Made by a program: the position numbers and the translations under genes. Below, piece by piece: positions 46,671-57,695 of a DNA stretch of 64,000 nucleotides (the first letter of the stretch is position 1; each line of letters starts with the position of its first letter). The notes beneath the pieces were generated by a model. The model was given only the letters and a program-made list of their open reading frames with translations. It was not told the DNA's origin and ran no database searches. Source of the DNA: Pleurotus djamor (Eukaryota > Basidiomycota > Agaricomycetes > Agaricales > Pleurotaceae); assembly GCA_029747585.1 (NCBI GenBank), contig JAPEVF010000058.1, positions 1 through 64,000 of the forward strand. The letters run 5' to 3'.

Positions 46671-47451
46671 CGTAATGATGATAGCTATTATTGCTCTGTT
46701 CACCGGTCACATTGTTGTCGATGCCGTTCCCATGATTCGTGATACAGACGCTTGGGGTGCTATTGTAGAGCGGACCTTGAGATAAGGTCCTCTCTATTCG
46801 GTCAACTGTCGCCCTAACACCGACCGTCGAGGAAAGCCGTAAAGATTACCAAACGAAGTGTGATAGGTCAGTCGCATTAGACATAGCGTCTAATTGGAGA
46901 TCAAGATTCGTACCTTGAAGTGGGCCTCTAGCGTTTCCTGGTATTGCAAAATTCGGCTGAGATCTTTGTTCGCCCCGAAAAAGCGCTTGAAGTACCCTCG
47001 GACAGACGAGGTCGTCTAATTGTACTGTGGAGCACCGAGAAGTAAGTGTCAAAAATTGGGTGATGAGAAGGCACGAAGACCAAACCTTAGAAGTTTGTCG
47101 ATGTGCGAGCGGAAACTTTGTGGTGTTTCCGAACCAGACGTCGCAGTTTGCTTGTGTAAGGGGTCCGAAGCAATCTGTATTACATTGCCAGCAGTGTATG
47201 CGAGGTCGATAAACACCTTTTTGTTCTGCCTGACTTGTTGTCAGAATGCACGGAGAGCTTGCGTGAGATGAAGACACAGGGATTTACAGGCACCTCACCG
47301 AGACTTTGTGAAAGACCTTCAGCGCAAGCTGGGCTGCGACGGCTACGGCTGGAAATGGGACCACTTCAGAGACAGAAAGCAGGAGTTTGAGAGACGAGAT
47401 AATGTCATCTGGTATGGTGTCTAAAGTGGATTGGAGTCCAGGATCGATCAT
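46671..47451 (-). CDS. MLKL-like helical bundle with adjacent Gly/Asn motif (copy II)
   Basis: ATG at 47451 opens exon 1 (to 47299): DTIPDDIISSLKLLLSVSEV and VPFPAVAVAAQLALKVF, the first helix pair of the MLKL-NTD-like fold. Exon 2 (47225-47096) gives NKKVFIDLAYTAGNVIQIAS and SFRSHIDKLL. Exon 3 gives FKRFFGANKDLSRILQYQET and LEAHFKV, the RFL...D...I...L signature of the fourth helix. A stop follows at 46890-46892 unless spliced out. Only 6 nt later an ATG (46884) begins MSNATDLSHFVW, spliced to a stretch with CITNHGNGIDNNVTGEQS and NNSYHHYG (motif 46687-46731). The motif may therefore be the C-terminus of the same protein through an intron I could not place, or a separate tiny reading frame. 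Such bundles insert in membranes and execute cell death in related fungal proteins; that role is inferred here. Confidence 0.55.
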
Positions 47452-47599
47452 GCATGAGAAGTACACGATTAGAACATCATGCCTCACCGGAGACTGTACG
47501 AAGCGCACAAAAGAACCAAGTAAAGACAGGCTGTGCTCTACAAAAGAGCATAACGGCTCGAGCCCCAAGGCGATGCGTATGGATCTAAAATAAACATGA

Positions 47600-48780
47600 T
47601 GATGTTGATTAGGCGTTTAGACAGGACGTACCCTGTGATCAAGGCGTTGGGACGTAGGAAAATGCCTCGTTATAATTCACCGGCGACCGCGCCTAATCTG
47701 ACATTTCCCTTCCATCATAGTTGACATCCTTGGTTGGCGGCGGTGAAGTCCTTGAGATATGCAGCGTGCTTACCGCGAGAAGGTGTCCTGTTCATCAAAA
47801 AGGATCAAGAGAGGTTCAATATTGAGTCATGTCTTCCTGTTGATTGTGAGGAAGTTACCGAAGGTTGCCCAAAGGAGGAAATGTGATGCGAGGCCCTAAA
47901 ATCGTGGCTCAACGTTGACGATGGGATCATTGGGCTTGCTTCTCCAAGTCCTTGTTAAAATTGTCTCTAGACTGCGAAATGTGAATATTTGATGTATTGC
48001 ATGCATAACAACCACCTACCTGCGTTATCAAAGCAGACGCCAACACACAGGAAAACCTGCACATGACACAAATATTGACAAGCGATGACTCTCCTCATCG
48101 ACCATGGATTCTCTGCGGACGGAAGGTTGGCTTTGAGCTCTGCATCAATCAATTAAAGAATCTAGGTGGCGAACTGAAAGATGAGACGTGGAGTACACTT
48201 GATAACTTGATATTGAACTAGAACCAGGTGGTGCGGAACATTCCAGTGCAGAGCCAAATGTTCTGCTTAATACTTCGATGAGCACGAAGTTGGCGGTCGC
48301 GGCCACGCAGGGAGCACATTGCGAACAAGGAAGTAAGCTCGGGAAGCCGACACAGGTTTACGTTGTTGTACCACAAGTCCGCGAACTCTCGAGCACATTC
48401 CCTTATGGGGCCGAAGTTCCCTCCACCTATGTATGAGGCCGAGCAAGTGATCCATTCGATCTAAGGCCAAAGGATCCAGAAGCGAGGAAACTGTTCAAGT
48501 GCTTTCATGAGCTACGACGTGGGGTGATAAAACGAGACGACTTACCTGGGAAAGGGATCATAATATGGTCGTGATCTAGCAAAATACTCTAGAAGTGAGC
48601 AGGGAAGGAAGACGATCGAGTGTCCGAAACGGTTCAATAAACAGAGGGGAGATAGTCACGGAAGGACACAATATCATAAAAAGATAGGACACGATCAACA
48701 ATGGAATCGACAGAGAGGATATACAATGACAAGATAGAGAGTGTAAAAAAACGGATCCATGGGCGTATTAGTCCAGGTGA
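47600..48780. other. No recognisable gene
   Basis: Short frames only. The stretch 48320-48400 carries the core of the dispersed promoter-like block. The last part is the 3' flank of the minus-strand gene ending at 48781. Confidence 0.4.
48320..48400 (-). repeat. Dispersed promoter-like block, short copy 3
   Basis: Shares AAGGAAGTAAG, TTTACGTTGTTG and AAGTCCGCGAAC with the copy at 53495-53575, in the same order and spacing, and more weakly with the longer copies at 34.9 and 43.2 kb. Confidence 0.45.
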
Positions 48781-49654
48781 TCATTCAGCATCGGGTACGA
48801 CCTTCGCCTTCTTGGACGGACGACCATCGTCGTCACGGTCTTCATCGGCAACGACTCCCTCATCGTCCTCCACCGCCTTGCGTTTCCCCGGCTTGCTCCC
48901 CTCGCTAGTGGGAGCGGCTTGCTTCAGTTCTTTTTCCTTCTCCTTTTGTGTGAAAGCCTCGATGGCAGGTCTCAGCTTATCAAGAACATGCTTGACGGTG
49001 GCATGGAAAGCAGCATCGTCAGACTGTTGTGAGACAGGAGCGGGCTTCGTGGAAGGGCCGGCGCGTGAACGAGGAAGAGGAGGTGGAGGCATAAATCTGA
49101 GGGGTACCGTCCTCCGTCTGGTAGCGGTGGCCACAACCGCACGTTCCGCTAGAGCCACCGAAGAGGTCGAAGGTATGGATTTGGCGGGCACTGGATCCGG
49201 GAGGGCTGCCTTTTTCTCAAGCTGTGCCTTTTTCATATCCTCGAAGCAGCGTATGATCGGGCGGAGGAGATCCTTGGTTTTCTTCTCCCTCTCCAGCTGT
49301 TCAGGAGTAGGCTGGTTGTATCTCTGCCTAGCTCGCGCAATAGCAGCCCTCTCCTTGGTAGGATCCGGCTCTTTGAGATCACGCAACAGGCCCTTCTCGC
49401 GCTCTGTGGGTATAAACGGGAGCGTGGTCACTCTAAGGTAGGGATACCCCAAATACGGGTCTGGGAGATCTTCGGACAGAGTGGTCTCGGTGGGAGGTGG
49501 ACTGGTAGGTTCTTCTTGAATTGACGGCTATGCGAAGTGTGGTTAAGATGCTGTGCTTAGCGCAAAAGACAATGATACGAACCTGGGCCACAATTTGGTT
49601 CTCATTGACGGATGTATCCTCTTCGTTAGGGATCGTAGTCGTAGGGGGAGACAT
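48781..49654 (-). CDS. Lys/Ala-rich family protein, diverged copy 3
   Basis: ATG at 49654: MSPPTTTIPNEEDTSVNENQ, an intron at the same place as in copies 1 and 2, then PSIQEEPTSPPPTE and a long exon to the stop at 48781; about 270 residues. Unlike its relatives the middle lacks KKAAAK blocks and instead has charged helical parts (RAAIARARQRYNQPTPEQLE, LLRPIIRCFEDMKKAQLEKK) and a Pro-rich linker. The C-terminus returns to the family pattern: KRKAVEDDEG...DEDRDDD then PSKKAKVV. Family membership rests on the start, the intron and this tail. It lies in the spacer between the two arms of the inverted duplication. A nuclear location is likely from the tail; the role is unknown. Confidence 0.7.
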
Positions 49655-49959
49655 ATTGATTTCTGATGGGTAGTGGAAGGTTGATAGAGAAATTCAGAAG
49701 GTAACGTCGATGTTGGACGTCGAAGCTCAGAAAGAGATGATGGAAAGGGAGAGTCCTTGAGATGTGCACGTGGGCTAGTTTGCGAAGTTTACCACAATCA
49801 ATCGGACAATGGTCAAGTCAGATTGACCCATTGTTCCCCAGATCTGGAAAATTGAAAAAAGGGTCGCATGTTGGCTCGTGACGCAATGACCCTTTATCGC
49901 ACCCTCTTCCCAGCACTCTATGTGTTGGTCCACGCAGCGAGCTGACACCAACGACTTTC

Positions 49960-50900
49960 TTCGATCAGAACATACTGGCGCAAAGAATTTCCGGGTCATC
50001 CGGCAGCAGTATATCGACTGTTGCTATGCGCATAGATACTGGACAAAAATTCGTTCGTTTGACATTGAACGATGTCGACGGCCAGGGCGACGGAGTCTGC
50101 CTGGAGACACGGCTAGACGAACAGCCTGGTGAGAACTGGAGGGAGCGCGGATAGAGCCTAAACGTCAGGTCAGTCAACGAACCTCGTGAAATGTATCCGG
50201 ATTTCATACCCTCTAGATATGCCGTCTTTTTACGGCCGTTGAGGAGCAGCTGGGCTGCGAGCCTCGAAAGCAATTCAGTACGAGATCTCTGCTCCTCACT
50301 GGAATCCTCTCAGCCATGTCCAGTCTTGGCGAGCTTCACGAACGGCCTGCGAATGGCACGCGTGAGATACACTGAGGCCAGTCCATCACAATCTACATCC
50401 CTCATCCGAGCCCAAAATGTGAAAATGACCATCTGCGCGCTCAGTATAACAACCAACGGGTGTGTAGTATCTGGAAAACTTCCTGTCTTGGTCCCAGCTC
50501 CGTGGGTCGAGCGCCTGGTTCGGCCATCAACACGTTGGACATCAATGAGTCACGACAGGAAAACATTTGCTGGACGATTGGGACACAATGCATAAACGTG
50601 TTGCGTATGGTGCGTAGCCAAAAGGAAGTCTGTCTTGCACTGAGTTCCGGCTAAAGGATAGAGGCCGTGGGTCTACAAAGAAAACGGGCCATGAAAATCG
50701 CGTTACTTTGGTAGGCAAAGACAAATAGGACTCACCAAGACTCAGATGTACATCTGTATCCCCCATATATTCACGTAAAAGACAAGCCTCGGTCGTTACA
50801 GCTCGATCTGGCATGCGTAGAGCAAGCCAGGCAACGCGCTCCTTGGGAAAAGGCGGGTTTCCGCTTGGTGACCTGGTTCATGGGAAGCCTGGAGGTACGT
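49960..50900 (-). other. Weak evidence for a minus-strand gene of unknown kind
   Basis: Several protein-like stretches occur in order on the minus strand: RMPDRAVTTEACLLREYMGD (about 50810), VVILSAQMVIFTFWARM (about 50420), VYLTRAIRRPFVKLAK (about 50350) and LSRLAAQLLLNGRKKTAYLE (about 50240). Stops and frame changes lie between them and I could not fit introns to all. It may be a decayed gene. I recognise no domain. Confidence 0.2.
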
Positions 50901-51632
50901 CAGCTTAGCACATCCTCCTCTACGATATAGCATCAGCACTCACCTTGCATATACCCAAGCAGTTCGCCCCTCGACTCTAGCCGTGCAAGTCAGCAAGCTA
51001 AGGCTTCAAACGTGGAATCCACAGAGTGCGAATTTTGGGGGGATGGAGTTGGGATTGAGGTATACCTATTTTCGAGATTCACGATTGCAGTTTGGACGAT
51101 TTATGAGTTTTCAGAGTTAAATCTTGCCAGAGCGATATCAGGCCAGATATTTCCGTGGCCAAGGATGGGCATCCTGCTGTCTGGCTCGTTTTCTGTGATG
51201 ACGGTTTGGCGGGACGGGTGGGTCTTACGTAAGCCAGATGAATCTAGCATCCTAACTCCTGTCTCCATCTCCTGTCACTGACGTGAGCCCAACCTCCGAG
51301 TTCTTCATCCCACCAACATCTCGCGACTCATCAGTGAGTTCTAATTCACAGAAGCTTACGCTTCAAACTCCCTTTTAACCTCAGAGACCCTGCGCTAGCT
51401 CAGGACAACGTCAATTAAGCACAGCAAGTCGCGTCATGGCTTTTCTTTATAGAATCAAATGGGACAGACCGAGCCTCTTTATGGTGGTCCACTCACGCTT
51501 CAGAACGTGACATTACCCATAGCTTTCTATCAAGGACGCGCTGATACATTTATGAGAGAGTACAATACAACTTGAACTCCCTTACTCATATTCGTCGTTT
51601 TCAGGTCACGCACCCGCGCATGCAAGTATCAT
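50901..51632. other. No recognisable gene
   Basis: Only short frames; includes the 3' flank of the hydrolase gene ending at 51633. Confidence 0.4.
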
Positions 51633-52815
51633 TTAGGCCGCTTCGTCATGGGTTAAGAATTCCGTCAAAACGTTGAAGTATCTAGGATATCGTTAGGAGT
51701 CATTGAGTAACAGCAGCTCGGCGCAAGCGAGCAAGGCTGGGCTTACCGTTCTGGTTCTTCGAATACAGGCATATGTGTACTGTTCGTCAACTCAACCCAT
51801 TTAACCTTTCTGATGTTTCGGAACCATGGAATGATAGAGCAAGGCTGCATGACGTCGTGGGGTGAGCTGATAACGAGTGCCGGGCACTCAATCTTGTGGA
51901 GTTCGTCGATAATCGACCAATCGACGATATGAGTGTCGATGTCATAGATCGACGTCCCGCAGCTAGATGTTCAGAGGCAAATGGGACAGTGAGTAGCAAG
52001 CGGTGGAAGACTAAAGAACGCACATGGCACTGAAAACCGTAGGATCTGTGTAGACTGCGGCGATCGACTCAGCGAGTTCCTTCGGCATCGGGTCAATCGA
52101 ACAGAAGTATTTCTTGTGCAACTTCGCGACTGCGTCCTGATACTCAGGCGAAGGAAGGGTCCCATTTTCACCGTGTTTCCGGATGATATCTCTTTGCTCT
52201 GGATTTGCCTCCAAGAGCGGTTCGATGCCTTTCTTCATCAAGGCCATTGAGGCAGGAGAGTTCGAGATGACGAGGTGTTTGAGACCAGGGGGTGCGCGTG
52301 TAGCGTACTCGGCGACCAACATGCCTGAGAACAAAGCAAGGAAGTATCAGTCATTACATCATAGGTAGGAATGAAAGTCAAATAAGGTTTCCATCTTACC
52401 TCCCCAGGAATTCCCGATGAGATCAAAGCCATCAGAGATCCCCAGATACTTGACCAGGCTGTCCAGCTGATCGACGAAGAGCTTGGACTGCCAGAAGTCC
52501 TTGGGCTTATCAGGAAGGTGGGTGGATTCACCGTTTCCGAGTTGATCGTAAAAGACGACGGGAACGTTGAGACGTTTCGCCAGGATTGAATGAGGACTGA
52601 GAGGTATGAATGTAAATGAGTGCGAACATGGGAAGAAGAGTCGTTACATAGACTCACAGCATGTAGTGATGGGACATACCCGCGCCTCCGTGTAGGCACA
52701 CGATGGGCCGTCGTCCATCTCCCAGTTTGCCCACGACCTTGTACCATATTTGGTACGTTTCGTCGCCGACTTTGAAAGGCGCAAAACCAGTGGTAGAGTC
52801 AAGATCATCGGCCAT
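51633..52815 (-). CDS. Proline-iminopeptidase-like alpha/beta-hydrolase
   Basis: ATG at 52815: MADDLDSTTGFAPFKVGDET, then CLHGGAGMSHHYML (oxyanion HGGxG), an intron, VVFYDQLGNGES, DGFDLIGNSWGGMLVAEYAT (nucleophile elbow GNSWGG), a cap region (GIEPLLEANPEQRDIIRKHG), and after further introns CPALVISSPHDVMQP (acid) and STHMPVFEEPERYF (His), stop at 51633. The motif set HGGPG-like, DQxGxGxS and GxSWGG defines the proline iminopeptidase / L-amino-acid amidase branch of alpha/beta-hydrolases (peptidase family S33). These cytosolic enzymes release N-terminal proline or hydrolyse amino-acid amides. At least four introns; the last exon is about 45 nt and is needed to complete the C-terminus. About 310 residues, full length. 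Confidence 0.85.
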
Positions 52816-52919
52816 CGTCTAAGTTTGATGTCCCTACAGTCGACTACAATAAGCAAGGTGGTGAAGGACAAGTAAAGCTGTGGAGACTGACGAGTTCACC
52901 TCACCTCGAATTTATAACT

Positions 52920-53396
52920 TCAAGCCTTCATCCCTGAACAATAGTTTGGACTTGCAATTTCCGGCGTTGAGGGAGTTGCGGGTGTTGGGAATTTAATGTC
53001 CCATGTGCTGGAATAGTGATTATCTACGTCAGTTCGGGGGCATTTGAAGATTCGGAGGAGATAACAATGACAAGAGTATTGATTGATGTCTGTGTCACCA
53101 ACACATCGATATGAATCCGCATTTGCCCATTGAGGTGAAAAGACGTACTTACCAGAACATGGATGGCCAATCGTCCAGCGGTACTGGGATGGACATCCCC
53201 GTTGGGCTATGACACTATGTAAACCAAGACATGCCGACGTAGTCATAGAGCCATCTGTGATGGTATGGCACCGGTTATCGTCTCGTTGAGCCATGTGGTC
53301 GAAAGTTCTGGACTGGCAAGAAGGGATGAAATTGTACTCTATTCGGGGACAAGCTGTTACGTACCGAAAGCACAGAGTAAAGTGGTACGCAAGCAA
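52920..53396 (-). CDS. Possible small Cys-rich protein
   Basis: Minus-strand frame with Cys spaced along CQSRTF, DDNRCHTI, TTSACLGL, RGCPSQYRW, GHPCS, then (after a possible intron with GTAAGT...GTAG) a Pro/Thr-rich end TPATPSTPEIASPNYCS and a stop at 52920. No ATG starts the open frame, so a 5' exon is missing. A copy of the dispersed promoter-like core lies about 100 nt upstream in the right orientation. Family not recognised. Confidence 0.3.
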   Translation of the reverse strand: MLAYHFTLCFRYVTACPRIEYNFIPSCQSRTFDHMAQRDDNRCHTITDGSMTTSACLGLHSVIAQRGCPSQYRWTIGHPCSGKYVFSPQWANADSYRCVGDTDINQYSCHCYLLRIFKCPRTDVDNHYSSTWDIKFPTPATPSTPEIASPNYCSGMKA

Positions 53397-53494
53397 AAAA
53401 CGCCTTCGTACTTGTAGATATGCTTGATTACTTACACTTTCGTCACTATGGGGGGAAAGAATTTCCCTAGAGAGCGAGTTTCAGGGCTAGAGAT

Positions 53495-53575
53495 CCACAA
53501 ACAGGGAAGTAAGTTTCAACCACCGATAAATTTACGTTGTCGTACCTCAAAGGTCCGCGAGCTTCGTCTCGAGCT
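53495..53575 (-). repeat. Dispersed promoter-like block, short copy 4
   Basis: CAGGGAAGTAAG, TTTACGTTGTCG and AAGGTCCGCGAG in the order seen in the other three copies. It lies directly upstream of the minus-strand Cys-rich frame. Confidence 0.45.
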
Positions 53576-54009
53576 CCCCTTTGGAGGTTTGGAGCGACCG
53601 GAAGACCCCGCGAGGCGATATAACTGGGTAGAAGACTGTGCGATCCAGGAACGAAAGCTATCATAAAATTGTTCATCGAGGGTTGATGTGGGGTAATATC
53701 AAATGAGACGGCTCACTGTTACTGAAGACTTGAGGTAAGCATCTACCCGAAGATGCGCTGAACGAGAGGTGAGCAAGAACATGGAAAACAAGTGAGAGGG
53801 TTACTAGTAATGATGTATTGGAAAGGACAAACGGTGTATGGAAAGATGGTAAAAAGGTCTGTGTTGTCAACACGAAAGAATACAGGCAGGGATAGATGGC
53901 GTTATTATATACAGGGCACACCTACACAAAATAAACAAAAAGATAGCGAATAACAGAACGATGGGGATGGACGTTCCCTGGTAGATACAGAGACGTAGAA
54001 TTGTTGAGC

Positions 54010-55036
54010 CTAGTTGTCAACCTTGGCCCTCTTCGACGGACGACGGGCATCATCGTCACCAGCGTCACGGTCTTCATCGTCTTCTTCGTCATCCTCTGGT
54101 GCCTTGCGCTTGACTGCATTACTCCCCTCAGCGACAGGTGCGAACCGACTGAGTTTGATTTCCTTGGCCTTTCCTTTCCCTTTCCCAGTTGCGGGAGCAC
54201 GGACAGAGATAGAGGGAACGACCTCCTTCTTCGCTGCAGCTTTCTTGCCCTTGGCTTGCTTGGGCTTCGGATCAGTGGGAGCGTCGGTGTCGACAACGGG
54301 GTTCTTCGCAGCGCCTTTCTTGCCCTTGGTTGACGGCTCAGCAGCGACGACGTCGTTGTCGACGATGACCTTTGCTTTGCTACGTCCAGTCTTTTTGACG
54401 ACAGCGACAGCAGGCTGAGTAGCCTCAGCAACGTCCTTGGAGGAGCTAGCCCGGAGATTGGCGGTGGACTTGCGTCTGGCAGCGGTCTTCTTGGTTTTGG
54501 CGCCGATGGCAACGACCTCCTTGACATCGTCGACAACGGCGTCGTTCGCAGGCGCCACGGAGGCGGTCTCAGCGGCGGCTGACTCAGTAGGGAGGAGTAG
54601 ACGGCTGTAGTCTTGGCAGATAATTCGTGCTCCTTCGGGGAGAGGGAGCTCCTTGTCCTTGTCCTCGACTTGCTTCTTCTTCGACTGGGCGATGCGAACA
54701 CTCTTCTTCGCCTTCGCGTTGATTTTCTTCTTGTCAGAGTCCTCTTTCTTCTTCTCATCAGCCGTAGCGGGATCTACCTGCGCCTTGGCGACGGTGGAAA
54801 CCACAGCCGAATCATTGTGGTTCACATCTGTGGCCACTCCGACTTGGGTGGGGAGGAGAGCTCGACGGTTGGGGCTCTCGGTGGGGGGTAGCCCAGTGGA
54901 CATGTCTTTGCTTGACGGCTGTGCAAATTTCAATTCAGAAATGCGACGGAGGAACAATTACAAGAGTACAAACCTTGTCAGTGACTTGGATCGAAATATT
55001 CTCTTGAGCGGGGGTTTCAACGGTAGGGACAGACAT
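54010..55036 (-). CDS. Lys/Ala-rich acidic-tailed nuclear-type protein (copy 2)
   Basis: Close paralogue of the gene at 39447-40457, inverted. ATG at 55036: MSVPTVETPAQENISIQVTD, intron of about 55 nt, PSSKDMSTGLPPTESPNRRA, and on to the stop at 54010; about 320 residues. Shared blocks: GARIICQDYSRLLLP, DDVKEVVAIGAKTKKTAARR, KSTANLRASS, KGKKAAAKK, GKGKGKAKEIKLSRFAPVAE, KRKAPEDDEEDDED and PSKRAKV. Differences are scattered substitutions and small in-frame indels in low-complexity parts, so both copies look functional. It forms a divergent pair with the PMU1-like gene at 57696, as copy 1 does with its own. Probably nuclear; no enzyme domain is visible. Confidence 0.75.
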
Positions 55037-55249
55037 CGTAGCTGGTGATGTACAGGGGAAGGGTAATGATGAATGGACGGAGACGAACGCCGATGTTGAA
55101 CGTTGGAGGAAGAGATTGAGAAAGATGATGGGCGTCTGGGAGTTGAGTGTTCTTGAAAACAACACGTGGGCGCGTTTGGACCTTCGGACAATGGATTGAT
55201 CGACCCTTTATTGACACCCATTGTCTGCCCAATTTGGGGCAAGGTATGT

Positions 55250-57690
55250 CTTGGCTTGTGACGCAATTGACTGTTCATCTTCTCCTCATCCTCCAGCTCT
55301 TTTGCCCGACATCCATCGAGGAACGTATAACCACCCTGAAATTGTCTGGGAGCTAGGCCGCGGGCACCAGACGACGAATGGACCGATTGGCTGACCACTG
55401 ATGATAGCCACAGGTCCACAGTCGATCCGGGTCCTGAAGCGTAGCCAGACAAACAAGAAGGCGACTTAGCACCCACACGAAGGGGAACGCGTCGATGACC
55501 ATCAATTTCTGATAGTTCTGATAAGTCATTGAATAATTGCACGCTTAGCTAACGTGCGTACCATCAGGGTGTTACCACAGCCTTCACGGTGCTGCATATA
55601 CAATCCTCGAACCAAACTCCTTCCGGGAGAGTCTGCCTACTTCCCAACGTCGTCAGCCATATCTGAACCAAGCGCTGGTGGCGGGCAGCACCTCAAGGAA
55701 CATTGTTGTCACTTATCTCCCTCATGTTGGGATGCTACGGACGTCTCTGGTCTATAGCCAACAAACGTCAGCGAAAGTCAAATCGCGCTCCCAAGAGAAA
55801 ACGTACCACCAGTGAAACAGGACCTGCACCATCGAGGGCCTGTGTTTATGCAAGCCAAAATTGACTTCGCACTCGTCGTAGAGGCTACGGGAGGTTCATC
55901 CTCAGGGGGTTACATGTGGATGTGGTTGAGGGTTGAGAGTGATGAGCAACGGAGGCCATACCGTCACATTTAGGTAACGACGGAGGGCTCGACAATCTAC
56001 GATCTGCTCTCGTCAAACTTAGTGACAGTCAGTTTGCACCATGGGTATAGGAACTCCCCGCGTAGAAGATGCGAACCACACGCTGGAGTCTGGTCTTGTC
56101 TACTCCCAATCTTCGTGGGGCATGCCCGAAACCTTGGACGCCTGCACGGGCTCCTCGAGTCACTTCCTCTGGGGAGATAAAGCCTGTAGATTTGAGCGTC
56201 CAGCATGGTTGCTCGGGGCACAGTCAAGTTGGGTCACTCGGAAGACGGGAAAGAAGTTTCCCCATACATTCAGCGGCAAGCGGGGTTGACCGCACCGGGT
56301 ATTTAGAGGACCATCGCATGCTGCGATACAACGAAATGGTGGATTTTATGCTGCCAGAAACGCCTTAGCAAGCTCAGTGATAGGCTTCTGGGCATGAAAA
56401 CTTACTGCTGGTAAAATGCTCCATAATCGGTTCTCGTGAGCGGCGCAAGATGCAGTCAGCGTGGATCCGTCCTCCTCCACGACGAAACCGATCAGGAATT
56501 CGGAGGAAACTTGGTGCGTGCATATGCGTTAGTATCCAAACACCGGATTTGCTTGATGTTCTGATTCTGAGCATAGAAGCCATCGCTGAAACCTGGCTCA
56601 TCAGGGCGCATGCAGATATTGTATACGCGTCGTAGCTCAAAGCTGTTGGCGATGAGGTAGATCTAAACGTAAAAACCCCATTCAGGTCGCATTCGATTGA
56701 AGCAAGGGAAAGCGCATACATGGGGGGACCCAACGTTCAAACTGTCCTTCTTGCCGCGGTTCTCAGCATCCTTCGCATCCTCAAGGCATCTCAGCCGCCA
56801 TATTCCAAGGTATCGCGGGTTTATCCGTTATTTTAATTGGCCAGAGTTGCCCTCCGGGATTGCTCTGGGATGCAAATTCTGAAGGTGCGTTAGTTGTCGT
56901 ATGCAAGCGCCAAGTAGAAGCTCACCTATCAAACTTTTCACACCAGCGATCTAAAAAGGCGGGCTCGCGTTGGGCTCAGGTCAGGAACTCCATCCCCAAC
57001 CTTTCAGGTCAAACTCCAGACTGTTCTACCACATATATCCTCGATTTTCATGGGTTTGTCATGTAAAAGACCAGTATTCCGTTTGAATCGCGTCGAACGA
57101 GTGGTTTCTAGACGCCGGGCTCACTTTGCAGCGTCTAGGGCTTCGGGTCTTTGGTTTTTGGGATGATGGTATGGGACAAGGAGTGCTTACGTAAACTTGC
57201 CACGAGGCTCTGAACCTTTTTGTCGTCCTTCCAGGTTTCTTTCCGCACGGACCAAGTGACATTCCCCAACCTTCACTCTTACGATTCGCTCGTTTTCCTC
57301 TCCCTCAATTTGAAACGCGGAAACGCTTGAACTTTCGGTATGGAAACGTGATGCGGGGAAGCCTCCATCCCAGTCGCGTTTGCATTGTCAGCGCTTCAGC
57401 CGTCTTGCTGGACAGGAGCCACCGCGCTAATATGCCCGCAAACTTTCTTCTTTGGAATGGATTCCATGCCTTCAACATTATGCTCGATGCTTCAAGTGTG
57501 GGAGAACGCGTGTGCGAGGGTTGTACACGTGTGAGAAGCCGCTCATCGTCTGCGCCCAGCTGGCCACCTCCTGCAATCTTACCACCTTCGCACCAAGCGA
57601 TACGACGCGACCAAGTATCAAAGGTAGTCGATTCACGCTCTTTCTCGCTTCTTTGGACTAAGGTTTTGGTCATAGCGCTCACTGACGCCT
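55250..57690. other. Copy C of the block between Lys/Ala-rich and PMU1-like genes
   Basis: Best-conserved part is 55600-55760, where one plus-strand frame reads GESAYFPTSSAISEPSAGGG and CWDATDVSGL, matching copy A (minus strand, about 15050-15150) and weakly copy B. No complete gene could be built. The upstream promoter part of the Lys/Ala-rich gene lies at the left end and that of the PMU1-like gene at the right end. Confidence 0.4.
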
Positions 57691-57695
57691 TCAAA

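Noticed and set aside
42077..47000. NLR (NACHT or NB-ARC) receptor beside the Gly/Asn cluster
   Set aside because: Looked for P-loop and Walker B motifs on both strands in the cluster and found none in this window.
48701..49441. 246-codon plus-strand open frame
   Set aside because: Exact antisense of the Lys/Ala-rich gene copy 3; it is Ser-rich only because the opposite strand is Arg/Glu-rich.
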